Position numbers and translations under genes: made by a program
Source: Gammaproteobacteria bacterium
GTDB lineage: Bacteria > Pseudomonadota > Gammaproteobacteria > Pseudomonadales > Azotimanducaceae
Assembly (NCBI GenBank): GCA_005799745.1
Contig: SYFY01000198.1
Span: 1-64,000, forward strand
Reading direction: 5' to 3'
DNA length: 64,000 nt
The notes under the pieces: model-generated
What the model was told of the DNA's origin: nothing
The model's database searches: none
Seen by the model: the letters and a program-made list of their open reading frames with translations, nothing else
In this document: in pieces, positions 55,224 to 63,871 of the stretch
How positions within the stretch are numbered: the first letter of the stretch is position 1
Layout of the letters: each line of letters starts with the position of its first letter

Positions 55224-55373
55224 ATGTTGTCTGAAGTGTTGCCTGAAGTGCTGCCTGAAGTTACTAACAAGCGTGGGGCGGAACGCCTGTGTTGTAGCGT
55301 GATTGAGCCTACAACCCTCCGGAAGTGTCTTCGTGGTATTCCTCGTAGACTTTCACAAACGCTCTTAGGGTAA
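55224..55373 (+). CDS. possible 49-residue small protein
   Basis: ATG 55224 follows AGGAGA at good spacing. The product starts MLSEVLPEVLPEV, encoded by 12-base tandem units, then a basic Cys-containing part (ERLCCSVIEPTTLRKCLRG). Its last codons run into the left end of the hairpin array. No family recognised; it may be chance or a remnant. Confidence 0.25.
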   Translation: MLSEVLPEVLPEVTNKRGAERLCCSVIEPTTLRKCLRGIPRRLSQTLLG

Positions 55374-55550
55374 CTCTGATCAATTCGCTCCTGCGAATTG
55401 ATCAGGTCGGAATCCTTCGGATTCTTCACATTTTCCCCGCGTTTACACGGGCTTTGCCCGTGAATTCGCGTGCGAGGCACGCGCCACACGCATGGAAAGT
55501 GGTGGTGCTTCCATGCACCACACATGAAGGTCTGAATAATCAGACCTTCC
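55368..55550. repeat. array of six perfect hairpins, ends like repeat copies A and C
   Basis: Perfect stems in order: 55377-55388/55393-55404 (12 bp, loop TCCT), 55410-55415/55419-55424 (6 bp), 55446-55452/55456-55462 (7 bp, loop TTT), 55467-55473/55477-55483 (7 bp, loop GAG), 55490-55497/55509-55516 (8 bp, 11-base loop), 55526-55535/55540-55549 (10 bp, loop ATAA). The left end GGGTAACTCTGAT and the right end (reverse complement GGAAGGTCTGAT) resemble the termini of copies A and C, though less closely. No gene inside. Confidence 0.75.
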
Positions 55551-55569
55551 TTAGGGGAAGCTGACTCCG

Positions 55570-56097
55570 ATGACGAGCTGCATCTATCTGATCCGACATG
55601 CGGCGCCTGATATGACGCGTGCCGACATCCCGTACGACGTGCCTCCAGGACCTGCATTAACGGTCGAAGGTGAAGACCAGGCGCATCTGGTGGGGAAGTT
55701 CCTGCTCGATCGGAAGGTTGTGCGCATTTACAGCAGCCACTTTCTACGAGCCCAACAAACCGCATCGATCGTGGCCAAGATAGTGGGTGTGGCCGTAGAG
55801 ATTGAACACGGAATTGGTGAATGGCATGAGAGCGAGCGTGCTCGGGATATCGTGAACCGCGTTCAACCTGTGCTTACGCGAATCACCAAAGAGGGCCAGG
55901 ACCAGGGAACGGTATGTCTGATCAGTCATGGAGGGCCGATCGGTGTCATGTTGCGCAAGCTCGGCATGGACAGGGCGGAGGTAGACGCATACCGATCAAC
56001 CTTTGGCGGATCGACGCCTTCGCCCCACGCCGGCGTCTGGCGAGTCACTCGTAGTGGTTCGGGCTGGGAGAATGCCTTGGTCTTTACCCCGCCATAA
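55570..56097 (+). CDS. histidine phosphatase family protein (SixA/phosphoglycerate mutase-like)
   Basis: 175 residues. The phosphohistidine site is LIRHAAPD near residue 10; VRIYSSHFLRAQQTASIVAKIVGV and LISHGGPIGVMLRK carry the second Arg and the second His. The usual RHG/RHA core is kept, so it is probably active. The ATG is 9 bases after a purine-rich AGGGGAAG. Substrate unknown. Confidence 0.87.
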   Translation: MTSCIYLIRHAAPDMTRADIPYDVPPGPALTVEGEDQAHLVGKFLLDRKVVRIYSSHFLRAQQTASIVAKIVGVAVEIEHGIGEWHESERARDIVNRVQPVLTRITKEGQDQGTVCLISHGGPIGVMLRKLGMDRAEVDAYRSTFGGSTPSPHAGVWRVTRSGSGWENALVFTPP

Positions 56098-56187
56098 GCG
56101 TCAAGTCCTTTCTCCAAACGCAGTACGACGGAACAGTACCTATTGTCGGAAGCTGGTCCCATCCGATCCTCGTAGAGGTGGAGCGAT

Positions 56188-57318
56188 CTATCCCAGCGCG
56201 AACAGTTTCCGCGCGTTCTCACCGATAACCAAATTGCGTCGCGCCTCCGTCATCCCGGCTAACGCGGCATTAACTTCTGCCACTGCATTGCTGTGACTGT
56301 CGATATGGGGATAGTCCGAGCCCCACAGAAACCGGTCTTCACCCACGAGATCACAGTTGGCATTGATCGAACGCTCTTACGGATTCATCGTGTACCAGAG
56401 GTTTCGGCGGAAGTACTCACTTGGTTTCAGCTTCATCGGCGAACCGTGGCCAAAACGATCGTATTTCTCGTCGAGGCGGTCCATCACATAGGCAGCGAAT
56501 CCAGCTCCCGCTTCTACAACGAGTAGCTTGAGACGCGGGAAACGATCAAACAAACCATCACACACCATGGATGACACGGCTGGAATCAGCTGCATCGTTC
56601 CGCCGAGACCGAACGAGAAAACGAAGTTGTTCTCTTTTCCGGAATCGTACCACCCCGGACCGGCAAGCCCGACCTGCTGCCGAAAGCGGACGATGAGGTG
56701 CATACATACCGGCAGATTTGCCTCTTGAAGCAGCGTCCAGAGTGGATCGAAGTCTGGATGCGAAGGGCGTTTACCCATCACACGCTCTGGCGCCAGGAAC
56801 ATGCCTTTGAATCCAAGTTTCAAACAGCGCTTCAGTTCAGTGACCGCAAGTTCAGGGTCGTACAAAGGAACATGCGCAATCGGAACGATGCGACCCTTGG
56901 ATGGTGCTGCAAAATCCATTTGCCAGTTGTTGTAGGCGCGTGCCCAAGCCATCGCCAGTTCCGGATCGTCTTCCTTGTCCCAGAGGATACCAATGGTTGG
57001 GAAGATGATGCCTGCATCAATACCCCAATCATCGAGCAGCTGAATACGGGCGTTGGTCTCCATGCTCGCACGCGGGCAACCGTGAAGGTATGACAGCCGT
57101 GGGTTGGCCATCAGCTCGAGTGGATTACAGTCCACCCCACCGAGTGCTGACAAGCGACCTCGCATGATCACTTCACCGTCAGCCACCAGCTCTTCGCCTT
57201 CAGGTGTGTCGCGAATAAAGATCGCACGATCTCGGTAACGAGGCTCGAGGTAGTTCTGCCAGAGATCGACGGGTTCGAGAACGTGTGAACCGGCGTCAAC
57301 GGTGAACGGGCGTTTCAT
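56188..57318 (-). pseudogene. amidohydrolase (COG2159), interrupted by in-frame TAA
   Basis: One frame of 377 codons from ATG 57318 (GGAGAAGC upstream). TAA at 56379-56377 is codon 314. Before it: DAGSHVLEPVDLWQNYLEPRYRD and RRNLWYTMNP; after it, in frame: ERSINANCDLVGEDRFLWGSDYPHIDSH, containing the conserved DYPH site, and ENARKLFALG. A product ending at the stop loses this active-site block. GAA to TAA is the likely change. Related to the intact gene at 48574-49749. Confidence 0.83.
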
Positions 57319-57360
57319 GCTTCTCCTCGATGGACCCTTGTTGAGTGAATCCTGTTTAGA

Positions 57361-57516
57361 GGAAACTCTGATTAATGTCTATTTCCGCCTCCCCCTTTAG
57401 GGCAGCGAGCTTCGTTAATCGTCTCTCCGAAAAATCGCAGATTTGCTACATATCCGCGATTTTCCTCCGCACCCCCGCCTTGTTCTGACGAAAAAGTCCG
57501 AATATTCAGAGTTTCC
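57361..57516. repeat. 156-bp inverted-repeat element, copy C
   Basis: Ends GGAAACTCTGA (57361-57371) and TCAGAGTTTCC (57506-57516) are perfect inverse copies. An inner stem (57431-57442/57452-57463, one mismatch, 9-base loop) matches that of copy A. Shared blocks with reverse-complemented copy A: CTCTGATT, ATGTCTATTTCCGCC, TTCGTTnATCGTC, AAAAATCGC, GTTCTGAC and TCAGAGT. It lies between the interrupted amidohydrolase and DinB genes. No gene inside. Confidence 0.75.
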
Positions 57517-57524
57517 CTAGGGGT

Positions 57525-58025
57525 TCAGATGGATGCAGCCTGCGCGCTTCGTAGATGACCGTTGGAAAGCTCAATCAAAACGACACGCAGCAATTTGGCC
57601 GCAGTTGTCATATCACCCATAAATGGGATGTCTGCCGTCCGTGCGAGGTCGGTATCGTTGATCGTCATTAACCAGGAGCGCAGGTGTTGTCCTACGTGCT
57701 TAAGAAACTCAAGTGTCTCAGCCTTTGTGCAGTCGGCGTGTTCGCGAACATGTTTTGCATTTAGAAGATCGACGTCGGCCATGGTTCTCACGGTGAGTGG
57801 TCTATCGTCGATCATCGCCTGCACCTGATCGATCACAGGGTAGTGAATTGCGCCGATGTGATGGACGGTGACACCAACGCGCCAACCTTCTTCGACCGTC
57901 AACGCCTGCCAGTGCGTATTGGGACACTGCTGTACAAAGTGGACTAGGTCTGCATGCAACGCCTCGAAACACATCACAAGTTCGGTGTGTGTGATCTCGA
58001 GCGTTGTCGTGTTTAGCTTGCCCAT
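57525..58025 (-). CDS. DinB-family four-helix protein
   Basis: 166 residues, all helical. EGWRVGVTVHHIGAIHYPVIDQVQAMI has the first metal-type His, and LLRVVLIELSNGHLRSAQ the C-terminal His of the DinB/YfiT triad. The start overlaps the end of the GST frame by 13 bases. Some family members are thiol-dependent transferases; the role here is unknown. Confidence 0.75.
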   Translation of the reverse strand: MGKLNTTTLEITHTELVMCFEALHADLVHFVQQCPNTHWQALTVEEGWRVGVTVHHIGAIHYPVIDQVQAMIDDRPLTVRTMADVDLLNAKHVREHADCTKAETLEFLKHVGQHLRSWLMTINDTDLARTADIPFMGDMTTAAKLLRVVLIELSNGHLRSAQAASI

Positions 58026-58696
58026 GAAGGGTTGCCTGGTCCACGCGCAAACGGTCTTAGCTGTGCCGCCATGGCGCGCTCAAAAGCTGGCCGTTCGATA
58101 CAGCGCTGAACGTAGGCGGCCAGCGTGGGTCGACTGAAGACAAGGTCAGTATCGCGCGCTTCTCGAAGCATGGTCGACATCGCAATGTCGGCAATGCTGA
58201 AACTACCCGTCAGACACGACTGATCACTCAGTGCCCCCACCAGCCCATCAAGCCTTGCACCGATAGATTCCAGCAATCCTGGTCGGCGTAGCTTGGCCCA
58301 CTCCTGGTCAGCCGAAAAAATCGACACGTTGGACAGCTCAAAAAATACAGGCTCAATCGTGTTGAGGGCTGCAAACAACCAGCTAAAGGCGCGCATCCCA
58401 TCGACCGGTGCACTCGGCAAAATACGTTCATCCTTCTCGCCGATGTAGATGAGCATGGCACCACTTTCAAAAATCTTGATATCGCCTTCACGTACCACAG
58501 GCACCTGACCCCACGGCTGTTCCTGAAGATATTCCGCTGTCTTGGGACGCGTTGCATCGATCAATCGTTCGCGATAGTCGAGACCGATCTCTTCGCAGGC
58601 CTAACGAGGTCTTAGATCACGCACAAAACCCTGTGCGAAATCAGGTACCCATTGAAAGGCTGTGATTTCGAGTGGCGCTTTTTCATTCACTGGCAT
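58013..58696 (-). pseudogene. glutathione S-transferase, interrupted by in-frame TAG
   Basis: One frame of 228 codons from ATG 58696 (GGAG 6 bases upstream). TAG at 58603-58601 is codon 32. Before it: EITAFQWVPDFAQGFVRDLRPR; after it: ACEEIGLDYRERLIDATRPKTAEYLQEQPWGQVPVV, with the GST ES site in FESGAMLIYIGE and the helical C-terminal domain. LRPRW is usual in this GST group, so TGG to TAG is likely. Reinitiation at 58564 would lose the first thioredoxin-fold strand and helix. Confidence 0.83.
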
Positions 58697-58739
58697 GGAC
58701 ATCTCCGTTTTGTCGAAGATAAGGCGAGCACGATTGACG

Positions 58740-59711
58740 TCAAACGGTCAGTCCGAGCCGCGCAAGCAGCTGTTGTTCACCATAGGCGCCGGCTGCAACT
58801 CCGCTGGCCATCGCTTCGTTCATAACTGTGAGCAGGGTGGCATTTATCGGCGTTGGAATGCCGGCTTGAGCACCCAGCCGAACGATCTCGCCATTTAAGT
58901 AGTCCGATTCAACGTTACCTGTGCCCCGCGCCAGGCTCTGCCACGTTGATCCTCCACTTCTGGAGATCCCCGGAATGTTGCCCATCTGATAGACATTCCG
59001 GTTCCTCTCTTTGACTTCACTCGCGCTTGCAAAATCAACCCCACATGCCTCATAACAGGCCACAGCTTCTCGGCGCGCTGCCTGTACGATGTCGACAAAC
59101 GCCGGAACATCCCCGATCAGCGCTTGTGCGGTATTGACTAGATTGGTGAGCAACTTCGCGTACTTCCAGCGCATCACCGCAGGATCAGGTCGAGCGCTGA
59201 AACCCGCTTTTTCCGAAGCAAACGCGATACGTTCGACGGTCGAATCGATGCCAAGTGGATAGATGCCGCAATCGAGGATGCCACCTTTGCCGACTGCATG
59301 GGTGATGACTTCGCCTGGCACCAGATGCATCGCCGGAAGATTCACCACTATGCCGAACACCTGACGGAACATTTCTGCCGTCATACGTTCGTTCGCCACG
59401 CCGTTTTGTGCACACACGACAACCGCATCGGGATTGGCAACCTTGAGATCCGCCAATGCTGCGGCGGTCTGCTGGGTCTTCATGGTGAGCAGCACAACGT
59501 CGTCATTACGCCAGTCAACATCACCCGGGGATGCCACCACAGGGATCTTGAGCCGCTCTTCACCTTCGGGTCGAATCAGCCGGAGTCCGTTGGTCTGCAT
59601 CGCGGCTAAGTGCGCACCTGGTGCGATCAATATCACGTCTTGTCCGGTTCGAAACAGTCAGGCGCCAATACTTTCACCGACACCTCCGGCGCTGTACACA
59701 ACAATTCGCAT
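58740..59711 (-). pseudogene. 2-dehydropantoate 2-reductase family protein, interrupted by in-frame TGA
   Basis: One frame of 324 codons from ATG 59711. TGA at 59660-59658 is codon 18, inside the NADP-binding start (RIVVYSAGGVGESIGA, then LFRTGQDVILIAPG after it). The rest is intact: DDVVLLTMKTQQTAAALADL, VCAQNGVANE, and the C-terminal domain with KYAKLLTNLVNTAQAL. An Arg is common at this position, so CGA to TGA is likely. Reinitiation at 59636 would lose the dinucleotide motif. A ketopantoate/ApbA-like reductase, not necessarily PanE. Confidence 0.83.
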
Positions 59712-59849
59712 GAAAACTCCGGTTGGAAAAGCTCTCGCAGACGGTAGACGAACGAGCAGGTGGATAGGTTAAAAACCAGAAGAACCGGGTGGCGGCGAGC
59801 AGCGTCGAACCCGGCTACACTCGCCCTGTACGAATTGGGGAGGCTCGTC

Positions 59850-61076
59850 ATGGTGCCGGTATCGGTGGAAGACCGACTCGAGTTTGTTTCTGAAGGCTGG
59901 ATTGATGAAGCCCGCCGCTTTCTGCAGGCGGAGCTGTCGTCACGGGCCGGGCTTGCAACCGTGCGGTTCAGCTTGTGTGAAGTTTTCACAGATATACCTC
60001 CTCACCTGGCCGAAGGTACAACCTTGGTGTCGTGGTATCTCAAGATTGCAAACGGCCACCTCGAAGTTGCGATCGGTGATATCCCAGCTGACCTGCGAGT
60101 GGTCGCGCCTTATCAGGTCGCGCTAGAGTTCGCTCAGATTGTGTACGCCGCAGGTGCCGAGAGTATCGGCCGGCAGCAACGCGAACTTCGCCATCGTTTT
60201 GGAGCAGATGCTTTCAAGGTGATTGGCACCGTTCCTGATGGACCAGTGCGCGAGATGTTGAATGCTCTGCACGAACACATGACCGCGCGTACCATGGAAA
60301 ATCCTGACCATGCCCATCGCGCGCAGGCGCTCGGACTGGATGATGCAGTCGCGCAGCTCAGTGAACTGGGATACGCCGTTCTGCCTCAAGCGATTTCAGG
60401 GGAATTCGCTGACGAACTTTGCGCACTCACCGCCACGGAAGTCACTCGTCATCATCCGATCACCACCAACGGCCTGATGATGCGAGACCGTCGCTACGAG
60501 GAACTGGTGTTACATAGCCGAGTCTGCACACTCGCCCAATCCGCTATCGGTCAAAATATGATTCTCGGTGCCATGTCGGGCACTTGGAAAATGCCTGGGC
60601 CTGGTGCGATTCCCTTACATGCTGACTATCCCCTGGTGCGGGAACCATACCCGGAGTTTGGTCTGATCGCGGTGGCGGTGTGGGCACTGCAGGATTGGGA
60701 CAGCACCGAGGTTGGTCCGACCTGGGTGCTACCAGGCAGCCATCGAATGCGCCGTGCACCTCGTCGCGGTGATGATGTGAGTGGTGCGGTACCGGTACTG
60801 ATGCCGAAAGGCTCCGTCTTGTTGATGAGCCATGGGATCTGGCACTGGCAAGGTGACAGGAGCAGAGAGGGCGCACGGGTGGCGATTCATGTCACCTACA
60901 ACCGCGTGTTTGTGCGTCAGCTCGATGATTTCAGTGTGGTGGATGAGACTTTCTTCGCGCGCAACCCACCCGCGTTTTCTACGTTGATGGGAAGGGACGA
61001 TCCGTTTGGAAAGAGCAGTTATCGTGGTCACGATGGTAAACGGTTCGCATATGCGGGTCGATTTACGCAGACTTGA
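59850..61076 (+). CDS. fusion of SCP2-like domain and PhyH-type Fe/2-oxoglutarate dioxygenase
   Basis: 408 residues from ATG 59850 behind GGGGAGG; the frame is open to 59760. Residues about 5-140 look like an SCP2 sterol-carrier fold (VRFSLCEVFTDIPPHLAEGTTLVSWYLKIANGHLEVAIGDIPAD). From about 180 the phytanoyl-CoA dioxygenase domain: facial-triad HxD His257/Asp259 in PLHADYPLV and the distal His332 in SHGIWHWQG with the 2-oxoglutarate Arg in VAIHVTYNR. It suggests hydroxylation of a bound hydrophobic acyl or sterol substrate. Confidence 0.78.
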   Translation: MVPVSVEDRLEFVSEGWIDEARRFLQAELSSRAGLATVRFSLCEVFTDIPPHLAEGTTLVSWYLKIANGHLEVAIGDIPADLRVVAPYQVALEFAQIVYAAGAESIGRQQRELRHRFGADAFKVIGTVPDGPVREMLNALHEHMTARTMENPDHAHRAQALGLDDAVAQLSELGYAVLPQAISGEFADELCALTATEVTRHHPITTNGLMMRDRRYEELVLHSRVCTLAQSAIGQNMILGAMSGTWKMPGPGAIPLHADYPLVREPYPEFGLIAVAVWALQDWDSTEVGPTWVLPGSHRMRRAPRRGDDVSGAVPVLMPKGSVLLMSHGIWHWQGDRSREGARVAIHVTYNRVFVRQLDDFSVVDETFFARNPPAFSTLMGRDDPFGKSSYRGHDGKRFAYAGRFTQT

Positions 61077-61109
61077 TCCTACCCGTAACAAGGAGCCACT
61101 GGTGACGTA

Positions 61110-61942
61110 GTGAACACATTAAGGGACAAGACCGCCATCGCATCGCAGACCCTTCGATTGAGCAGGCCGATGGGCTTGCGCTACTGAGGAACGAGTCCAA
61201 TGCCACCTTCGTGGGGAACACGCCGCTTAAGCTCGAATGAGATTCGAGGTCGATTTCAAACCGATGGTTCTGTACGATTTCGCAGCTCATTACGGTGGAC
61301 GATCTTACTGACCTGCGCACGCTTTATGATGCGGTTCTGGAGAGGTCGATCAACTGTGGCCCTAACGACCGGATGCTGGGCGGGCAGACTCGACAGATCA
61401 TCCGGCCTTCCGCGTGGCATTCAGGTTTCAAGGACAACCCAGCGCTGCGCGGAGGACGTGCCCTCGCTTCTGCAGTGTTTGGCTGTGATGACCCGGTGTG
61501 GCTTTTTGATCAGTTGCTCTACAAACCACCGCTACATCCTGCAACCACTCCTTGGCATCAGGACTTGTCCTACCTTTTCAAACCGGTGACACGAGCGGGT
61601 GCTCGTGTACCGTGCGATTTGCTGCAGTTTTGGCTGCCGCTCGATGATGTGGATGAAGACACGGGTTGTATGCACTTTTTACCCGGCCATTCACTGGATG
61701 TTTTGTTACCCCACGAAGTGGTGGGAGGCTATCCCGATGATGATGGACGCCTTTTGGCCATCACAGCTGAAGAACAGGCGAAACTGCCTTTCGACACCGC
61801 CGTGGCCTGTCCGCTCAACGCCGGAGGCTGCACCGTTCACGGACCGGGCACGTGCCATTTCACCTCTGCGAACCGTTCACCCACGCAACGCCGGCGCGCC
61901 TATCTCTTCAGCTTCGCGCCACCATCGGATACTTTGAAGTAG
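61110..61942 (+). pseudogene. PhyH-type dioxygenase with frameshifted 5' part
   Basis: From about 61280 the frame is clean: SQLITVDDLTDLRTLYDAVLERSINCGPNDRMLGGQTRQI, the triad HxD in TPWHQDLSYL and the distal His in GTCHFTSANRSPTQRRRAY. Upstream, coding-like sequence jumps frames: from GTG 61110 (MNTLRDKTAIA), after a tandem ATCGC duplication (about 61137-61146) as DPSIEQADGLALLRNESNATFVGNTPLKLE, then in another frame as NEIRGRFQTDGSVRF from 61236. A shortened protein from GTG 61295 (215 residues) keeps the triad but has no clear ribosome binding site. Confidence 0.65.
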
Positions 61943-61943
61943 A

Positions 61944-62492
61944 TCAGTACTTGTTGCCCGGATCCGATACGTGCATCCGCATGTCTTCCGGCACGTCAGG
62001 CGGGTTGACCTGAAATGTCCCTTCCTCAACCGGAGGATGCACGTCGAAGACGTTGTTGAACTTGTGCACGGAATCCCAGATGCCTATCGCGATCGTCAGC
62101 TCAACGATTTGTGCCTCGCTGAAGTGTTGTTTGAGACGATCCATAAACGCATCGTTCACAGATCGCGCGTGATTGAGGATGAAGTCCTCAGCCAGATCGA
62201 GCGCTACCTTAGTGCGTTCGTCGAGATCCGAGTTCCGGTGATCGAGCATCGTCACGATCATTTCTTCCGTCATGCCATTCTGCTGCGCCGCAGCAGATCG
62301 TGCTGGAATTCAGTAACGGCAACCGTTGAGGTTGGATGACTTCAGCCGGATCAGATCTTTGAGCACCGGATCGAGCTTGCTGTGCGACCACAGCACGCCG
62401 TATCGAAACATGAAGCCTTTGAAGAGATCCGGGCAGTGCATGTAAACACCACCGAAGCCCGTCAGGCCTGCAACTTCAGAAACCCTTGGCAT
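61944..62492 (-). CDS. carboxymuconolactone decarboxylase/AhpD-like protein, candidate CxxU selenoprotein
   Basis: One frame of 183 codons from ATG 62492 (GGAG upstream). TGA at 62312-62310 is codon 61. It reads SSNLNGCRY(TGA)IPARSAAAQQNGMTEEM: the UGA sits where the second Cys of the CxxC redox pair is expected, after Cys58. The frame then continues normally to AIGIWDSVHKFNNVFDV and the end. A hairpin starts 12 bases after the UGA. If read as selenocysteine this is a 182-residue CxxU protein; if not, the gene is another nonsense-broken one, with a 60-residue fragment and possible reinitiation at 62273. Confidence 0.7.
62279..62297 (-). promoter_or_regulatory. SECIS-like hairpin downstream of in-frame UGA
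   Basis: On the coding (minus) strand, 12 bases after the UGA, TCTGCTGC and GCAGCAGA form a perfect 8-bp stem with loop GGC. UGA-to-loop distance is 20 bases and the first loop base is G, within the published limits for bacterial SECIS elements (loop 16-37 bases after UGA, G near the loop start). The loop is short. The stem also encodes Ser-Ala-Ala-Ala-Gln-Gln, so it could arise by chance from GC-rich codons. Confidence 0.4.
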
Positions 62493-62671
62493 CTTTCGCT
62501 CCGAAAGTGGATTGGCTTGGGTGGAGCATAACGCCATTGTGGAAGCTAAATCGATTGGCGATACGCCACCCGAGTGATGCAACGCTGAGTGGCCTGGATT
62601 CGATCATCCCAATGGATCGCGCCTTGCGCCGGTGTAAGATCTCAGCAAGTCAGAAAGAGAGGAGGCGCGCT

Positions 62672-63871
62672 GTGAGCCGAGTGGTTTTCCGTAACACGTA
62701 TTTACTGGATGGACTACATTCAGGTCAACGCAACACCACCGTTGTTGTCGATGGCGACCGAATCATCGAAGTAAAACAAGGTTCCGTCGGGACTGGACTT
62801 AACGACACCGTCGTAGACCTCCAAGGCAAGACGATGATGCCCGGGATGGTCAGCGGTCACTTTCACGCTGCGTACAGCATGGGTGGTGAGAACAAGGTGG
62901 CCATGAATGCACCGGCTATGCAGCAGGGACTCTGGGCACTTGCCAATACACAGAAAGCGCTGCGCGCGGGTTATACCAGTGTCGTTGGCGCTGGCACTTT
63001 TCATGACATCGATGGTCGCCTTGCAGAAGCGCTCGACGCTGGCGTGGTGGTGGGACCTCGACTGATTCCATCGAGCCGCGCGTTGTCACCAAAAGTTGCG
63101 TCCGATGAATCAGGCGAAGGTACGCCTTGGGTGAAGTGTTGGGGAGCTGATGAATTCCGTGCCGCCGCGATCAATGAAATTGAGCGAGGCGCACGGGTGA
63201 TCAAACTCTTCGCCGCGCAAGGCCATGCGATGCGGAGTTGTCGCGAGATGACGTTCGATGAGCTTAAAGCTGCCACCGACGCTGCTCACGAACGGGGTGC
63301 GCGCACCCGAGCTCACGTGTGTGGGCGGGACCAGGTCCTCAAGTGTATTCGAGCGGGCGTTGATATCATCGATCATGCCGATTGGATGGATGATGAGTGC
63401 ATCGATGCCATGCTTGAAAACGGCAGCTTCGTTCTACCCAGCATGTACTCACCGTTTCTGTCCGCAGGCGATCCTACCCTTGATGGCGCAGGTTTCTATG
63501 ACAAGAAAGACTTCGAGTACATGCAACGTGAAGTGCCCATCGCCAATGCGCGTGGTGTGAAGTTCGTTCCTGGCGATGACTATGGCTTCTTCGACATGTT
63601 GCCACATGGAGCCTACTCCGGTGAGATGGCTTGTTATGTGGAACAGGTCGGCATCAGTGCACTGGATGTCATCAAGTGGGCCACTGCACATGGTGGTGAA
63701 ATGACAGGGATTCCTGATCTCGGCACGATTGCACCGGGCAAGTTGGCCGATATGCTGATCGTCGATGGCGATCCGTCGGCTGACATCAACATTCTCTCGA
63801 AACCGGAGCGGCTTCTTGCGGTGATCAAAGGTGGAGCGTTGGTCAGTGGAGTGATGCCGGGTGTTCTCTAG
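62672..63871 (+). CDS. metal-dependent amidohydrolase (imidazolonepropionase/prolidase-like)
   Basis: 399 residues from GTG 62672 behind GAGGAGG; the frame is open to 62486 without conserved content. Metal motif [10 protein letters not shown], the Lys of [42 protein letters not shown] with two more metal His, and the Asp in [11 protein letters not shown]. Organophosphate-acid-anhydrase/prolidase-type amidohydrolases share this layout. Substrate unknown. Confidence 0.87.
   Translation: MSRVVFRNTYLLDGLHSGQRNTTVVVDGDRIIEVKQGSVGTGLNDTVVDLQGKTMMPGMVSGHFHAAYSMGGENKVAMNAPAMQQGLWALANTQKALRAGYTSVVGAGTFHDIDGRLAEALDAGVVVGPRLIPSSRALSPKVASDESGEGTPWVKCWGADEFRAAAINEIERGARVIKLFAAQGHAMRSCREMTFDELKAATDAAHERGARTRAHVCGRDQVLKCIRAGVDIIDHADWMDDECIDAMLENGSFVLPSMYSPFLSAGDPTLDGAGFYDKKDFEYMQREVPIANARGVKFVPGDDYGFFDMLPHGAYSGEMACYVEQVGISALDVIKWATAHGGEMTGIPDLGTIAPGKLADMLIVDGDPSADINILSKPERLLAVIKGGALVSGVMPGVL

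Larger units (their letters stand above)
55153..55569. other. 417-base gene-poor space with small ORF and hairpin array
   Basis: The longest gene-free stretch. It holds a candidate 49-residue ORF (55224-55373) and, from 55368 to 55550, a block of six consecutive perfect hairpins. Three near-copies of a 12-base unit (TGAAGT with flanking TTGCC) run from about 55230 to 55262. No promoter could be assigned with confidence for the divergent genes on either side. Confidence 0.6.

Noticed and set aside
55377-55549. Possible CRISPR array
   Set aside because: Units are hairpins of different sequence and length. No direct repeat recurs with regular spacers, and no cas gene is nearby.
31217-62492. Reassigned stop codon (altered genetic code)
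   Set aside because: TAA, TAG and TGA all occur both as interruptions and as normal terminators of intact genes in the window, so no single codon is consistently read as sense.
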